Of a DNA stretch of 64,000 nt, positions 36,256-45,965 are shown in pieces. Both the position numbers and the translations under genes were made by a program. This DNA is from Roseofilum casamattae BLCC-M143 (GTDB lineage Bacteria; Cyanobacteriota; Cyanobacteriia; Cyanobacteriales; Desertifilaceae), in assembly GCF_030068455.1 (NCBI RefSeq), contig NZ_JAQOSQ010000001.1:248001-312000 (forward strand), written 5' to 3'. Position 1 is the stretch's first letter; every line of letters starts with the position of its first letter. The notes beneath the pieces are model-generated. The model was not told the origin of the DNA and did not search any database. It saw only the letters and a program-made list of their open reading frames with translations.

Positions 36256-37581
36256 TTACCACAGATTTTGCATATTCTTGATGCCGGCTACAAAAGCCGC
36301 ACCGAGCAATTGACAACGCTCGTAAAAATCTTGTTCGCTGGTGGGGATCTTAGAGGTTTCGTTGGATGTTACAAGTCCCCTATTATATTCAATTGTCACC
36401 GTATTTATGGTTTTTGATACTAGGCTTTTATCATTAATTTCAAGATAATAATTAGCTTTTTTTATTACTTCTTCTAACCTTTTAAGTATCGTATTAGTAG
36501 CACCATAAACATCAGGACGCGATTTTTCCCAATTATCGATATTAATGGGTAGTCTGTTAGAATTTTCCCGGATCGTGCTGATAAAGGGATCGACAAAAGC
36601 TTCCATTTGCGATCGATTAACAGTACTGTATTTATCTGGCTCGTCTGGACTTAAGACATCTAGGACAGACACCAATGGTCTAACCAACTCTTGATACGAT
36701 TTCAAGTCATGGGTATTGCGCAGATAATCTAGTAGTGCTTTGGTATCTGTACCACCATTGTGCGGTGCAAATTTAGTTAAGTTCATACCATCTAGTTTTG
36801 GTGAAAATAATGCATCGAGTATTTCATGGGAAAATGCTGAATAACTATGTGGTTCTAAACAGATAATAGGATAATTCCGATTTGTCATATACGCAGCAGC
36901 ACGACATGCTCCAGCTACAGCAATACTCAAATCGTGATTCTTTTTTAACCCTAGTTTTGTTTCAACCGTAGGCTGAGAAATATCTTTGTATAGAGGAGTC
37001 CCGCGATAAGTGTGTGTATTGTAGACTTGATTAGTTCTACCTTCTTTTGCTGGAGCGCGATTGCCATTGCTGATAATTAAATTTGTCAATACTGCCGAAC
37101 CACAGACAAAATTTTGATGATTTTGCCAAATACTTCCAGATACCTCCAAAACCCCAACATCTGCTTGATTCCAAATTGTGTAAGGATTGCTAGAGCATAC
37201 CAATCGATCGGCAATTACGTCATCAGATAATAGTCCATCAACACAAGAAGGTGGTAAAGTTCCGGCATGTGGTACATCAAGTATCATTTGTTTTTGAGTG
37301 CCTAAAGTACTAGGTCGGATAAAGCTGATGCTAGAGTCACTACGCCCTGTAATAAAAAGTGTATCGACCAATGATACAACGTATACGGGTGTATCTTTAT
37401 AATCAAAATATGGTCGTGCCACCAACAGCATGGCATTGTAGATTTCTTGTGACGTATTAGGATATTGTTTCTTTAACCAACTAGAGAATATGACTCGATC
37501 TGAAAACTCTTCGAGTATATTGCGATCGCTTAAATCCTTTCGAGTAAAACGCTGTATAAAATCTATTGCTGTTGCGTGCAT
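36256..37581 (-). CDS. possible N-formylglutamate-amidohydrolase-like protein
   Basis: 441 residues. Features recalling PF05013: LDVPHAGTLPP (104-111, like the PHSG metal motif), ISNGNRAP (171-177, like the DLNRP motif), YRGTPLYKD (192-200) and EPHSYSAF (243-250, like an HSH metal motif). The N-terminal 95 residues and C-terminal 140 residues have no recognised domain, and the length exceeds the usual 260-300. Metal hydrolase activity on an N-acyl or formyl amide is a guess. AT-richer than flanking genes; divergent from a GlcG/HbpS-like gene. Confidence 0.4.
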   Translation of the reverse strand: MHATAIDFIQRFTRKDLSDRNILEEFSDRVIFSSWLKKQYPNTSQEIYNAMLLVARPYFDYKDTPVYVVSLVDTLFITGRSDSSISFIRPSTLGTQKQMILDVPHAGTLPPSCVDGLLSDDVIADRLVCSSNPYTIWNQADVGVLEVSGSIWQNHQNFVCGSAVLTNLIISNGNRAPAKEGRTNQVYNTHTYRGTPLYKDISQPTVETKLGLKKNHDLSIAVAGACRAAAYMTNRNYPIICLEPHSYSAFSHEILDALFSPKLDGMNLTKFAPHNGGTDTKALLDYLRNTHDLKSYQELVRPLVSVLDVLSPDEPDKYSTVNRSQMEAFVDPFISTIRENSNRLPINIDNWEKSRPDVYGATNTILKRLEEVIKKANYYLEINDKSLVSKTINTVTIEYNRGLVTSNETSKIPTSEQDFYERCQLLGAAFVAGIKNMQNLW

Positions 37582-37652
37582 GACTTTGGCTTTATTTTGC
37601 TAACATAGACTAAATTAACAGACATCTAAGGTCAAGTCCAAAGGAGGGATTA

Positions 37653-38048
37653 ATGGTTACATTAGAAGATGCCAGAAGAGTAATTAGTGCCGCCGAAAAA
37701 AAAGCACTCGAAATTGGTCAACCCATGAATATAGCAGTAGTGGATGGGGGAGGAAATCTGGTAGCTCATGTACGAATGGATGGAGCTTGGATCGGAAGTA
37801 TTGATATCTCCATTAAAAAAGCGTATACTTCCCGGGCGTTCAATCTGGCCACAAAAGATTTAGCCGAACATAGTCAATCAGGAGGACAATTTTTTGGAAT
37901 TCATGCCTCTAACGATGGCAAAATCATGATTTTTGCTGGGGGAATACCCCTTGAGAGTGAGGGACAAGTCGTGGGGGCAATTGGAGTTAGTGGGGGGTCG
38001 GGAGAGCAAGACCATGCCGTAGCCGAAGCAGGAGCTGCCCTATTTTAA
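37653..38048 (+). CDS. GlcG/HbpS-like (DUF336) protein
   Basis: 131 residues covering the whole domain: LEDARRVISAAEKKALEIGQPMNIAVVD, a GNLVAHVRMDGAW strand-turn, KKAYTSRAF and IGVSGGSGEQDHAVAEAGA at the C-terminus. Proteins of this fold bind haem or small ligands, and some act beside oxidoreductases or sensors. AAAGGAGG precedes the ATG. The intergenic 71 bp to the divergent FGase-like gene implies shared control. Confidence 0.9.
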   Translation: MVTLEDARRVISAAEKKALEIGQPMNIAVVDGGGNLVAHVRMDGAWIGSIDISIKKAYTSRAFNLATKDLAEHSQSGGQFFGIHASNDGKIMIFAGGIPLESEGQVVGAIGVSGGSGEQDHAVAEAGAALF

Positions 38049-38187
38049 TTCTTGAAAGGGTCATTCTTATAGTAGCACTAGAAGAATCCCTAACGCTTTG
38101 CTGGATTAATCAACTAACTCAGACCATTCAAAACACCCAGCCAGTCGAGATAAGATGTGGTTAACTCTAGCCATGGTCAAAAATTAT

Positions 38188-38218
38188 GGATTTGTGTTGA
38201 CATTGTGTATACAAATCC
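38188..38218 (+). promoter_or_regulatory. probable TA promoter/operator with inverted repeat
   Basis: GGATTTGT (38188-38195) and ACAAATCC (38211-38218) form an 8-bp perfect inverted repeat. A TTGACA at 38197-38202 lies inside it. It sits 40 bp upstream of the antitoxin start. An autoregulatory operator bound by the ribbon-helix-helix antitoxin is the natural reading. Confidence 0.65.
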
Positions 38219-38257
38219 CTTAGAGTGGAACTGTCTCCTAGCAAAGGGGTAAGTGCC

Positions 38258-38536
38258 ATGTCTGCCTCAGCCCAGACCCGCGATGTCACAATCAATATCC
38301 GCGCTCAACAAAACCAACGCGATCTCATCGATCGCGCTGCTGAAGTGCAGGGCAAAAGCCGTTCGGAGTTTATGCTTGAGTCAGCTTATCAGAAAGCCCA
38401 AGATGTTCTTCTAGATCGGAGTTTCTTTGGGTTAGATGAGCATAAGTTTAAACAGTTTGTGGCATTGCTAGATGCACCACCGACACAAGATGAGAAGCTA
38501 CACACATTACTGACAACTAAGGCTCCGTGGGATTAG
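38258..38536 (+). CDS. DUF1778 (TacA-type) antitoxin
   Basis: 92 residues from ATG 38258 (GTG 38225 would add eleven residues and lies too close to the promoter). Ribbon-helix-helix N-terminus: VTINIRAQQNQRDLIDRAAEVQGKSRSEFMLES is the DUF1778 signature. The C-terminal tail (FGLDEHKFKQFVALLDAPP) is the segment that wraps the partner acetyltransferase in this family. Its 3' end overlaps the toxin gene by 10 nt. Confidence 0.93.
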   Translation: MSASAQTRDVTINIRAQQNQRDLIDRAAEVQGKSRSEFMLESAYQKAQDVLLDRSFFGLDEHKFKQFVALLDAPPTQDEKLHTLLTTKAPWD

Positions 38537-39042
38537 GTCCAGATCCAGGTAAGCTCAACCCACCTGAAAAACTAAATCAGTTACACCAAGTCGAAGGCTT
38601 TGACTCAGGTAATAGTCAGCTAGACGACTGGCTGAAGCGTCGCGCTCTGAAAAATGAGATGGAAGGAGCTTCACGAACTTATGCTCTCTGTTCTGGTGAA
38701 ATAGTCATTGCATACTACTGTCTCGCCAATGGAGCAGTGGCACAAACTTCTGCAACTGGTCGTGTTCGACGTAATATGCCCGATCCGATTCCGGTGATGA
38801 TAATTGGACGACTGGCGGTAGATCGTTGTTGGCAAGGTAAAGGTATAGGGCGTGCTCTGCTACGAGATGCGATTCTTCGTACCCTGCAAGCTGCTGAGAT
38901 TGCTGGAATACGTGCAATTCTCGTACATGCTATCTCAGAAGATGCGAAGCAGTTTTATGAGAAGTGGGGTTTTACAGCTTCGCCTGTGGATCCGATGACG
39001 CTTATGATAAAAGTGAAAGATGCTGCTGCCTCACTTGGTTAG
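38527..39042 (+). CDS. GNAT acetyltransferase toxin (TacT type)
   Basis: 171 residues, GTG start overlapping the antitoxin by 10 nt. GNAT fold: FDSGNSQLDDWLKRRAL at the N-terminus, IGRLAVDRCWQGKGIGRALLRDA (acetyl-CoA binding R/Q-x-x-G-x-G/A loop) and EDAKQFYEKWGF with the catalytic Tyr region. Family toxins acetylate the amino group of charged tRNAs to block translation; the cognate antitoxin neutralises it. Confidence 0.93.
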   Translation: MGLGPDPGKLNPPEKLNQLHQVEGFDSGNSQLDDWLKRRALKNEMEGASRTYALCSGEIVIAYYCLANGAVAQTSATGRVRRNMPDPIPVMIIGRLAVDRCWQGKGIGRALLRDAILRTLQAAEIAGIRAILVHAISEDAKQFYEKWGFTASPVDPMTLMIKVKDAAASLG

Positions 39043-39098
39043 ACAGTCTAAAAGTTCTTTGGGTTTCCAGCATTTTTCGTTAGCATAAGAACAAAGAC

Positions 39099-39749
39099 TT
39101 ATCCGTTTGTTGTGGAAGTCGCTATTCCTTCTTGCAAAACCTCTAATACCCGAGCTAAATTGCCTGCGAGTAAAGCATCTTTCGGCAACCATAAGCCAGG
39201 AAAGACAACGGAGCGGAAGATACCATCAGCATCGGGATTTAGCCGAACATATTCGCCATTTTGCCAACAAAACCAGTCTAAAGCATTATCGTAAGTTCGC
39301 CAGACTAAATATTCTCGAACTTTGTGACAACAGTAGACGTTGCGTTTTTGATTGAGATCTAAAGAAGCACTACTAGCAGCAATTTCTACAATAAGTTCTG
39401 GAGCGCCTTCCACATAGTCGTCATCGCTAATAGTGCTTTGTCCTTCCGTTTCAATGCGCAGCAAAGCATCAGGTTGAGGCTCGTTATTCGTATCTAAACG
39501 AACGGTAGCATTATCTAATGTTTCAACTCCAGGGGTTGCGGCTTCGTAAACTCCAAGCCAAGCCATAATATGGGCATGGGGTTTTCCGTGAAATTTCGCC
39601 CGTGGAGCAGATGCGATATAAACTATTCCTTCGATTAATTCGGCTTTTTTGACGCGAGGCATAGCGTTATAGCGGCGCTCAAACTCGCTGCGTGTCAGTT
39701 TATCGCCGTTTTCTAGAGGTGGGAGGATGAGAGGTAGAGATAGAGTCAT
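39099..39749 (-). CDS. Uma2 family (DUF820) protein
   Basis: 216 residues. LTRSEFERRYNAMPRVKKAELIEGIVY opens the Uma2 fold; PQPDALLRIE holds the PD motif and PELIVEIAASSASLDLNQK the E-x-Q/K part. Third Uma2 in the window; convergent with the TA pair and 57 bp from it. Function of the family is undetermined. Confidence 0.9.
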   Translation of the reverse strand: MTLSLPLILPPLENGDKLTRSEFERRYNAMPRVKKAELIEGIVYIASAPRAKFHGKPHAHIMAWLGVYEAATPGVETLDNATVRLDTNNEPQPDALLRIETEGQSTISDDDYVEGAPELIVEIAASSASLDLNQKRNVYCCHKVREYLVWRTYDNALDWFCWQNGEYVRLNPDADGIFRSVVFPGLWLPKDALLAGNLARVLEVLQEGIATSTTNG

Positions 39750-39864
39750 GAGATTGATATTAGCTTACCCCTTCAATTTTAGCTTCGGCTATGTGCGCGA
39801 TCGCACCAAAACTGACGTTATGATCTCCACTTGGAAAATCGAGGATAGAGTTAGATGAGATCGA

Positions 39865-42800
39865 TTATCCCAAACCAAAATCAGTGGGCGCGATCGCATC
39901 AATATCAGGATTAAACCCACCTATTTGGTTCGTGCGCAATACCCAACAAATTGCCCCTTGACGCAAGAACGCTTTGGTGACGGCGTCGTGAGCTAATCTG
40001 GGTAGGAGCGATCGCCAACTGGCCAAACTGCGATACAAGGTTTGCAAAGGTTGCTCGATCGCAAATTGCCCTAACTTGGGTTCTGCAAAGCTATCCGATC
40101 GCCAATCTTCTCGAATAATCTGCAAAGGCGCTAATTGGTAACGCAATTGCGATCCGAACTGCACCAACTGGTCAAACTGTTTCGTTTGTGGATGATGGGG
40201 ATTAGCTTGCAACCATGTTTGAATTTCCGGATAGGAGCGAAATTCCTCGACGGTGCGTTCGACGGCACGATAGAGCGCTTGGGCAGAATCTTGCACGCAA
40301 GAATTTATCGGCGTAACAAATGTGGTTCCCGTACCGTCCCCGACTCGATAGCGAGCGGCCATGATATCTAATTCCAAAATAAGATTATCTAAGGGACAAA
40401 AGCGGAGACCGTCGAAATCATAGTTATCGGTGAGGGGGCTAAACTTAACCAGAATATCGCTGACGGGACGAGACCCAACCCATCCCCACTGGCGATCGCC
40501 GCAATAGCGTTCCCAAGCGAGAGAACCAGACACAATACCATCCGTATTGTGGGCATAAACTTGCCGATATTCAATCTCAAACTTCAGCTCGCCGGTAAAG
40601 GGATCGTCAATAGCCCGCGCCACCCCATAGGAAAAATGACCGAACGAAATACCCATGGGAGCAAACTCCGGAGTTTTACCGCCAATTCCACCATACAAAT
40701 GTAACACCAGAAGGCGATCGCCCCGATAAAGCCCGCGATTTGTGGCGCTGGACTGATGGGGATCTTCTACTAACAAGACTTTAGAAATCGTACCCTTTTT
40801 CGCAGCTAAATCCGTCCAACATTCGCGATCGATATACCGTTTAGTTTGGCGCTTCCCTTCCAGCATCCGATCGGGAGTTACGGTAAATAAGGCATAAGGA
40901 GAGAGCGCTTGCACCACAAACTCACCTCGGTCATTTTTGGCACCGAAAATATGCCATCCGCGCGAGTTTAACGGTGACTGTTCGATCTCCTCGCTCGTTG
41001 ATGGCAATACACCATCGCGGTTGGGTACCACTGAGGGCAGATAAACCGTTTCTTCCAGCCCGTCAAAGAGACTCGAGTCTCGGTTATAGTGCCGGACTTG
41101 ATACCGATCGTCTCCCATGGGGGCAATAAACCGAACTAAACCATAAAATCGACCGGAAATCTGGACCGGTTCGCGACGAATTTCCAAGATAACTCGTCCC
41201 GGTTCGCTGGCTGAAACCGCCACGGGGTCGGGCAGTTTAACTAACATATCGTTGACTGGATGGGCGCCAGCGAGAGACTCTAATGGAGTCACGGCTTGCC
41301 AATGGTTCAGTCGATCGGGATGGATATTGCCCTGTTGTTTGCTATTGCGAACTTGTCCGACAAAATGGACATCGCGCGTCGCCATTTGCACCAGATCGCG
41401 ATCGCCAACATCCTTACTCCAGCGCAAAACAACCACTTGTCCGACCAAATGCCGATACGCTGGATCGGCGTGGTGGACTTCAAACAAAACGCCTTGAATC
41501 TGTTGCCGTTGTTGGGGTTTCGGTAAAATTAAGCGACCCACCCAGTTACCGACGGGATAATAGAGCTGAGGATCGACCGTTTGGCTGGGGGGATAATAAA
41601 AGGGATAGCTTTCTGGCTGGTTGAATAAGACGCTGCGGTAGCGATCGTAGTTACTAATCTGAGCTTTATTCGGGTTAACTCCGGTCAGCGTCCAATCTTG
41701 CAATAAAATACCGGAAATGGAAGTAACGGTGCGATCGAGATTGCTTTGCCCGTCGGGCCAGTAGAAATAGCTGTCGAAGGGGTTTCCCGGCCCGTCATGA
41801 GTCACGGACTCGAGGGGGAGGAAGCGCACTTTACCGCGACGTTTGGCTCGGTTCCAGTTGGACTGAATGGCGATCGCCCAGCGTCCGGGAAACAGGAGTG
41901 CCGCGAGCCGTTCTATGCGATCGCGATCGCCCGTTAGATAATAGAGTTCTTCTGCTTCTAAAGGAACCCTATTCCCACTCACCAGACCGCAGAGCGAGAT
42001 GGTGGTAATGGGCGCTCCCGTAGCGCGAGAGAGGTAGGGAACGGCGGCCATACCCATTTGCGCGCCACCGCTATATCCAATTAAAGCGATGGGAGTTTTT
42101 CGGTCGAGATCGTAGCCAGCTTGAACTAAGCGATCGAGCAACCGTTGCGCCAGGATTCGGTTCTGTAGGGGGCCGTAGCGCGGATCGGCAGCCACAGCAG
42201 CGGCGATCGCATTGCGCCAGGTGAGAATGCCATCCATGGGACGTTCGGGTTGCCTCCAGCGCAGTGAATCCCAAATGCGTCTCCACGGGCCATCGGGTTG
42301 CCAATAGCGAGCAATAGGTGGCTTGCTGCTCCGTTTCACCACCCGGACGCTATCGGGTAAACTGGCGGCTAACCGATTTAGAAATAGTTCCACATTGGGC
42401 AAGTATTCATCCGTTCCTTGGGAAATACCATCGATATAGATGGCGTAGCGACCGACGAGATGGGTTTCAGTCGCGGAGTTTGCTGGAGGTTTGGGATGTC
42501 TGAGGTCTCCTTCGCCATACCACCCAGCCCACCATCCCACATTCTCAGTAGGGATCGGTAGTAGAGAAAAGCAGAGAGCGATTAGACTAATTAAGATTAA
42601 ATTAGCGTTCTGGTGTAGAGATTCTCCCCAAGAGCCATACCAGTTCGCCAACTGCCAATAAGACGAAGGAGAGAAGAGAAACGCAAGGACAAAGCCGATA
42701 CTAATGGCGATCGCCAGTTTCGCATAAGTGTTGAGAGGAGGACGGCTGGGTTTCGTTCTAACGTCCGTCCACCAGAGAGTCTGAGTCGTGCGATCGCCTG

Positions 42801-43407
42801 CGGGTTCGGTGGGTTCGGTTTCCGTTGGCGCCGTCTGCTTCAGTCCGGGAAGGAAATAACGCGCCAAGACATTAACCAACCTACCGAGACTGCGATCGCA
42901 CAGTTGCCAGACCATCCATCCGGGAAGAGCGCAGGCAAAGGCTTCCCAGAGATTCAGAGGTGCGATCGCGCCTAAGCCAACAATGACTGCCAGGAGAGTC
43001 CAGAGAGAGAGGAGGACGGAAACAGGAAGATAAGGTAAGGCAATAAGGAAGCCCAGTAATTGTGGAGCATAGCTGAGTCCGAGGATGGCAGCAACAGTAC
43101 CCGGAGTTAGAGTTAAGCCAAAGAAGAGCGATGCGGATAAGCCAATACTGAGCAACCAAAATCCATAGACGAAGGCAAAGGCGATCGCGCTCGTGTTCAG
43201 GCTAAACCAGAATGGAGCTGGTTGCACTCGATAGAGCCACATGACAGCGCATTGAGCTATTGCGCGCGCGATCGCTGCCCCGAAAACCACGAGGAGCGCA
43301 ACCCACCCTCCAGCAGGCAAGAGATTAACTTGTGTAAAGGCTTGAGGGTTGAGGGTAGATGCACGGCTAATAAGATACCAAACTTGGTCTAGGGGTAGGT
43401 CTGTCAT
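39865..43407 (-). CDS. large membrane protein with alpha/beta-hydrolase-like core
   Basis: 1180 residues from ATG 43407 (43461 is also in frame). Residues about 30-215 contain some six to eight hydrophobic spans resembling a Yip1-like region, and two more lie at about 245-300. The rest is soluble. ALIGYSGGAQMGMAAVPYL is a nucleophile elbow (G-x-S-x-G) preceded by a strand, indicating an alpha/beta hydrolase fold; THDGPGNPFDSY may hold the catalytic His. A further C-terminal half of about 550 residues with several beta-rich segments has no recognised domain. Substrate unknown. Confidence 0.65.
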   Translation of the reverse strand: MTDLPLDQVWYLISRASTLNPQAFTQVNLLPAGGWVALLVVFGAAIARAIAQCAVMWLYRVQPAPFWFSLNTSAIAFAFVYGFWLLSIGLSASLFFGLTLTPGTVAAILGLSYAPQLLGFLIALPYLPVSVLLSLWTLLAVIVGLGAIAPLNLWEAFACALPGWMVWQLCDRSLGRLVNVLARYFLPGLKQTAPTETEPTEPAGDRTTQTLWWTDVRTKPSRPPLNTYAKLAIAISIGFVLAFLFSPSSYWQLANWYGSWGESLHQNANLILISLIALCFSLLPIPTENVGWWAGWYGEGDLRHPKPPANSATETHLVGRYAIYIDGISQGTDEYLPNVELFLNRLAASLPDSVRVVKRSSKPPIARYWQPDGPWRRIWDSLRWRQPERPMDGILTWRNAIAAAVAADPRYGPLQNRILAQRLLDRLVQAGYDLDRKTPIALIGYSGGAQMGMAAVPYLSRATGAPITTISLCGLVSGNRVPLEAEELYYLTGDRDRIERLAALLFPGRWAIAIQSNWNRAKRRGKVRFLPLESVTHDGPGNPFDSYFYWPDGQSNLDRTVTSISGILLQDWTLTGVNPNKAQISNYDRYRSVLFNQPESYPFYYPPSQTVDPQLYYPVGNWVGRLILPKPQQRQQIQGVLFEVHHADPAYRHLVGQVVVLRWSKDVGDRDLVQMATRDVHFVGQVRNSKQQGNIHPDRLNHWQAVTPLESLAGAHPVNDMLVKLPDPVAVSASEPGRVILEIRREPVQISGRFYGLVRFIAPMGDDRYQVRHYNRDSSLFDGLEETVYLPSVVPNRDGVLPSTSEEIEQSPLNSRGWHIFGAKNDRGEFVVQALSPYALFTVTPDRMLEGKRQTKRYIDRECWTDLAAKKGTISKVLLVEDPHQSSATNRGLYRGDRLLVLHLYGGIGGKTPEFAPMGISFGHFSYGVARAIDDPFTGELKFEIEYRQVYAHNTDGIVSGSLAWERYCGDRQWGWVGSRPVSDILVKFSPLTDNYDFDGLRFCPLDNLILELDIMAARYRVGDGTGTTFVTPINSCVQDSAQALYRAVERTVEEFRSYPEIQTWLQANPHHPQTKQFDQLVQFGSQLRYQLAPLQIIREDWRSDSFAEPKLGQFAIEQPLQTLYRSLASWRSLLPRLAHDAVTKAFLRQGAICWVLRTNQIGGFNPDIDAIAPTDFGLG

Positions 43408-43501
43408 GGATACTGCTGGACTCGCTATCTTATCCTGAATCGTTTTGGCACGATTGTACACCGAGCGATGGACATTACCTTAGAGCCTATTCCTTTTGAC
43501 C

Positions 43502-44593
43502 TTAGTTTTGATTGGCCAGTTCTTCCAAACGCAGTTGCTGATCTTGAGTAATGCAAGCTTGAATCAAGGATTCAATATTACCTTCTAAGGAACTTCCTAG
43601 AGAGAAGTTTTGACCCAAACGGTGATCGGTAATCCGGTTATCTTTATAGTTATACGTCCGAATTTTCTCCGATCGCGATCCCGTCCCAACTTGCGATCTC
43701 CGCAAATCTGTCACTGCCTCTTGCTGTTCTTGCAACTTCATGTCATACAGCTTGGCTCGCAAAATCTGCATGGCCCGTTCTCGGTTTTGCAACTGCGATC
43801 GCTCTTCCGTACAAAAGACGCGAATCCCGGTGGGTTTGTGAAATAAATCCACCGCCGTTTCCACCTTGTTTACGTTTTGTCCGCCAGCACCACCAGAACG
43901 AGCCGTACTCATTTCAATGTCCTTGGCATCAATTTTGACCTCAACTTCATCCACCTCTGGCATAATTGCGACCGTTGCAGTGGAGGTATGAACTCGTCCT
44001 CCGGTTTCGGTGACTGGAACCCGCTGCACACGATGCACGCCGGCTTCAAACTTGAGTTTGCTGTAAACTTGCTCGCCTTTAATTTCCAGAATCACCTGTT
44101 TGAATCCGCCCATTTCTGCGAGAGATTCAGTGACCATTGCCACTTTCCAGCCCTGCATTTCTGCGTAGCGAGAATACATGCGCAGCAAGTCGCCAGCCCA
44201 GATACTGGCTTCATCGCCACCAGTGCCGCCACGAATTTCCAACATAATGTTTTTGTCATCATTCGGATCTTGAGGCAACAGCAGAATCGTCAAGCGGTAT
44301 TCTAACTCGTCGATTTGAGTTTCTAACTCCTGCACTTCCAGAGCAGCCATCTCTTGCAATTCGCGATCGCCACTCGACTCCTTATAGATCTCTTTCGCGC
44401 CCACGAGATCGTCTTGAGCTTTCTTCCAAACCTCATAGGTGTTGACCACCTCTTCTAGGGAAGAACGCGCTTTCGCCACGCGCTGCACTTCCTCCGGGTT
44501 TGTCGCGATATCCGGGTCGGCTAACCGCCGAGTCAGCTCTTCAAAGGTTTGCTCTACAGAGACTAATTTATCTAACAAATAAGCTTCAGCCAT
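43502..44593 (-). CDS. prfA: peptide chain release factor 1
   Basis: 363 residues. Recognises UAA and UAG and triggers hydrolysis on the ribosome. GGQ motif in [17 protein letters not shown] and codon-recognition tripeptide region in [16 protein letters not shown] are both present. Ends the long ribosomal-protein cluster, a conserved cyanobacterial arrangement. Confidence 0.97.
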   Translation of the reverse strand: MAEAYLLDKLVSVEQTFEELTRRLADPDIATNPEEVQRVAKARSSLEEVVNTYEVWKKAQDDLVGAKEIYKESSGDRELQEMAALEVQELETQIDELEYRLTILLLPQDPNDDKNIMLEIRGGTGGDEASIWAGDLLRMYSRYAEMQGWKVAMVTESLAEMGGFKQVILEIKGEQVYSKLKFEAGVHRVQRVPVTETGGRVHTSTATVAIMPEVDEVEVKIDAKDIEMSTARSGGAGGQNVNKVETAVDLFHKPTGIRVFCTEERSQLQNRERAMQILRAKLYDMKLQEQQEAVTDLRRSQVGTGSRSEKIRTYNYKDNRITDHRLGQNFSLGSSLEGNIESLIQACITQDQQLRLEELANQN

Positions 44594-44685
44594 AGTCTTA
44601 ACTCCTTACTCAGGTTGCGTACATTAGGGGGAAGGGACTGTAGGTGAAGACCCCTACAACCCACAGAGAGGGGAGACTATGGCGG

Positions 44686-44907
44686 CTATTTTTTCTTGCT
44701 ACCCATCCAGTTATAACGTTTCTGGAAGCGTTCCACTCGTCCTTCCGTGTCGATGATTTTTTGAGTTCCGGTGTAAAACGGATGATTTCCCGACCAAACA
44801 TCAACGTGTAGTTCGGGTTGAGTCGAGCCAACTGTCATCACAAATTCGCCATTACAATACACTTTGGCTTCCGGATACCATTGGGGATGAATATCTGATT
44901 TGGGCAT
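44686..44907 (-). CDS. rpmE: 50S ribosomal protein L31
   Basis: 73 residues; MPKSDIHPQWYPEAKVYCNGEFVMTVG is the typical cyanobacterial/plastid N-terminus. Only one cysteine remains, so this is the zinc-free form. Between rpsI and prfA. Confidence 0.96.
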   Translation of the reverse strand: MPKSDIHPQWYPEAKVYCNGEFVMTVGSTQPELHVDVWSGNHPFYTGTQKIIDTEGRVERFQKRYNWMGSKKK

Positions 44908-45049
44908 AATAGTCTGAGTTCCACACTGAGTTAATTACATTATAGTTGACCGGCGCCAGGCATTTGCCATAGCGTTCGGCGATCGGAGAGTTGGGAGGGG
45001 TAGAAATGTACCCCTAAGAATGCGGCTGAAGGTATAAGAGAAGAACCAA

Positions 45050-45466
45050 CTACCGTTTCGAGTATTGAGGGGCTTTACGAGCTTTGCGCAACCCGTATTT
45101 TTTCCGCTCTTTAGCTCTGGGGTCGCGAGTTAAGTAACCTTCGCTTTTCAGGGGCTGGCGGTTGGCTGGGTCAAGCTCGCATAACGCTCTGGCAACACCA
45201 AGGCGGATAGAGTCGGCTTGTCCGGTTAAGCCACCACCTCTGACATTCACCAAAATATCGTAATCATTTTCCAAACCCAAGGTTTCTAAGGGAGCTTTCG
45301 CTACGCCTAAATACATGGGGTTGAACTGGAGATAGAGGTCTCCAGGTTTGCCATTAACTTTCAGTTCTCCAGTTCCCGGAACCAAGCGAACGCGGGCTAC
45401 TGAGGATTTACGGCGACCGGTGCCCCAATAAACGGCGCGGTCTTGTTGGCGTTCGGTAGCTTCCAT
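45050..45466 (-). CDS. rpsI: 30S ribosomal protein S9
   Basis: 138 residues ending in the conserved [17 protein letters not shown] tail, which reaches the ribosomal P site. Start codon overlaps the rplM stop by one base, so the two are coupled. Confidence 0.97.
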   Translation of the reverse strand: MEATERQQDRAVYWGTGRRKSSVARVRLVPGTGELKVNGKPGDLYLQFNPMYLGVAKAPLETLGLENDYDILVNVRGGGLTGQADSIRLGVARALCELDPANRQPLKSEGYLTRDPRAKERKKYGLRKARKAPQYSKR

Positions 45467-45921
45467 TAGATATCTCCTTCAGGTACGGTTTTCAATTCTA
45501 CAGTTTCCGGGGTTTGGGCTTGATGGGGATGGGTCGGTCCTTTGTAGACTTTCAGCTTCGTAAACAGCTTGCGTCCCAAAGCATTTTTCGGAAGCATTCC
45601 TTTCACGGCTTTTTCGATAATCCGTTCGGGAATGCGATTTTGCAGCTTCGCGAAGGTTTCGGTTTTCATTCCGCCCGGACGACCGGAGTGCCGGCGATAG
45701 AGTTTTTGTTCGCGTTTTTTACCGGTGACGGTAACTTTCTCGGCATTTACGATCACGACGAAATCACCGACATCCATATGCGGGGTAAAGGTGGGTTTGT
45801 TTTTGCCGCGCAGGATATTAGCAACTTCCGTGGCCAGGCGACCCAGTCGTTGGTCGGCCGCATCAATGACATACCATTTCCGGTCTAGGCTGTCTTGGGG
45901 AGGTAAATAGGTTTTAGTCAT
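45466..45921 (-). CDS. rplM: 50S ribosomal protein L13
   Basis: 151 residues with [21 protein letters not shown] and [14 protein letters not shown]13 signatures. Forms the usual rplM-rpsI pair; follows truA by 44 bp. Confidence 0.97.
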   Translation of the reverse strand: MTKTYLPPQDSLDRKWYVIDAADQRLGRLATEVANILRGKNKPTFTPHMDVGDFVVIVNAEKVTVTGKKREQKLYRRHSGRPGGMKTETFAKLQNRIPERIIEKAVKGMLPKNALGRKLFTKLKVYKGPTHPHQAQTPETVELKTVPEGDI

Positions 45922-45965
45922 AGTCGTTCGGGGTTTCTTTGTAGATAAGAAGCGATAGTTAGCTT

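Noticed and set aside
37521-37650. Possible tRNA or RNA gene near the FGase/GlcG divergent promoter
   Set aside because: No cloverleaf or TTCRA loop could be formed; only promoter-like AT-rich DNA.
43877-44305. 142-codon plus-strand ORF opposite prfA
   Set aside because: Antisense to a complete release factor gene with all motifs.
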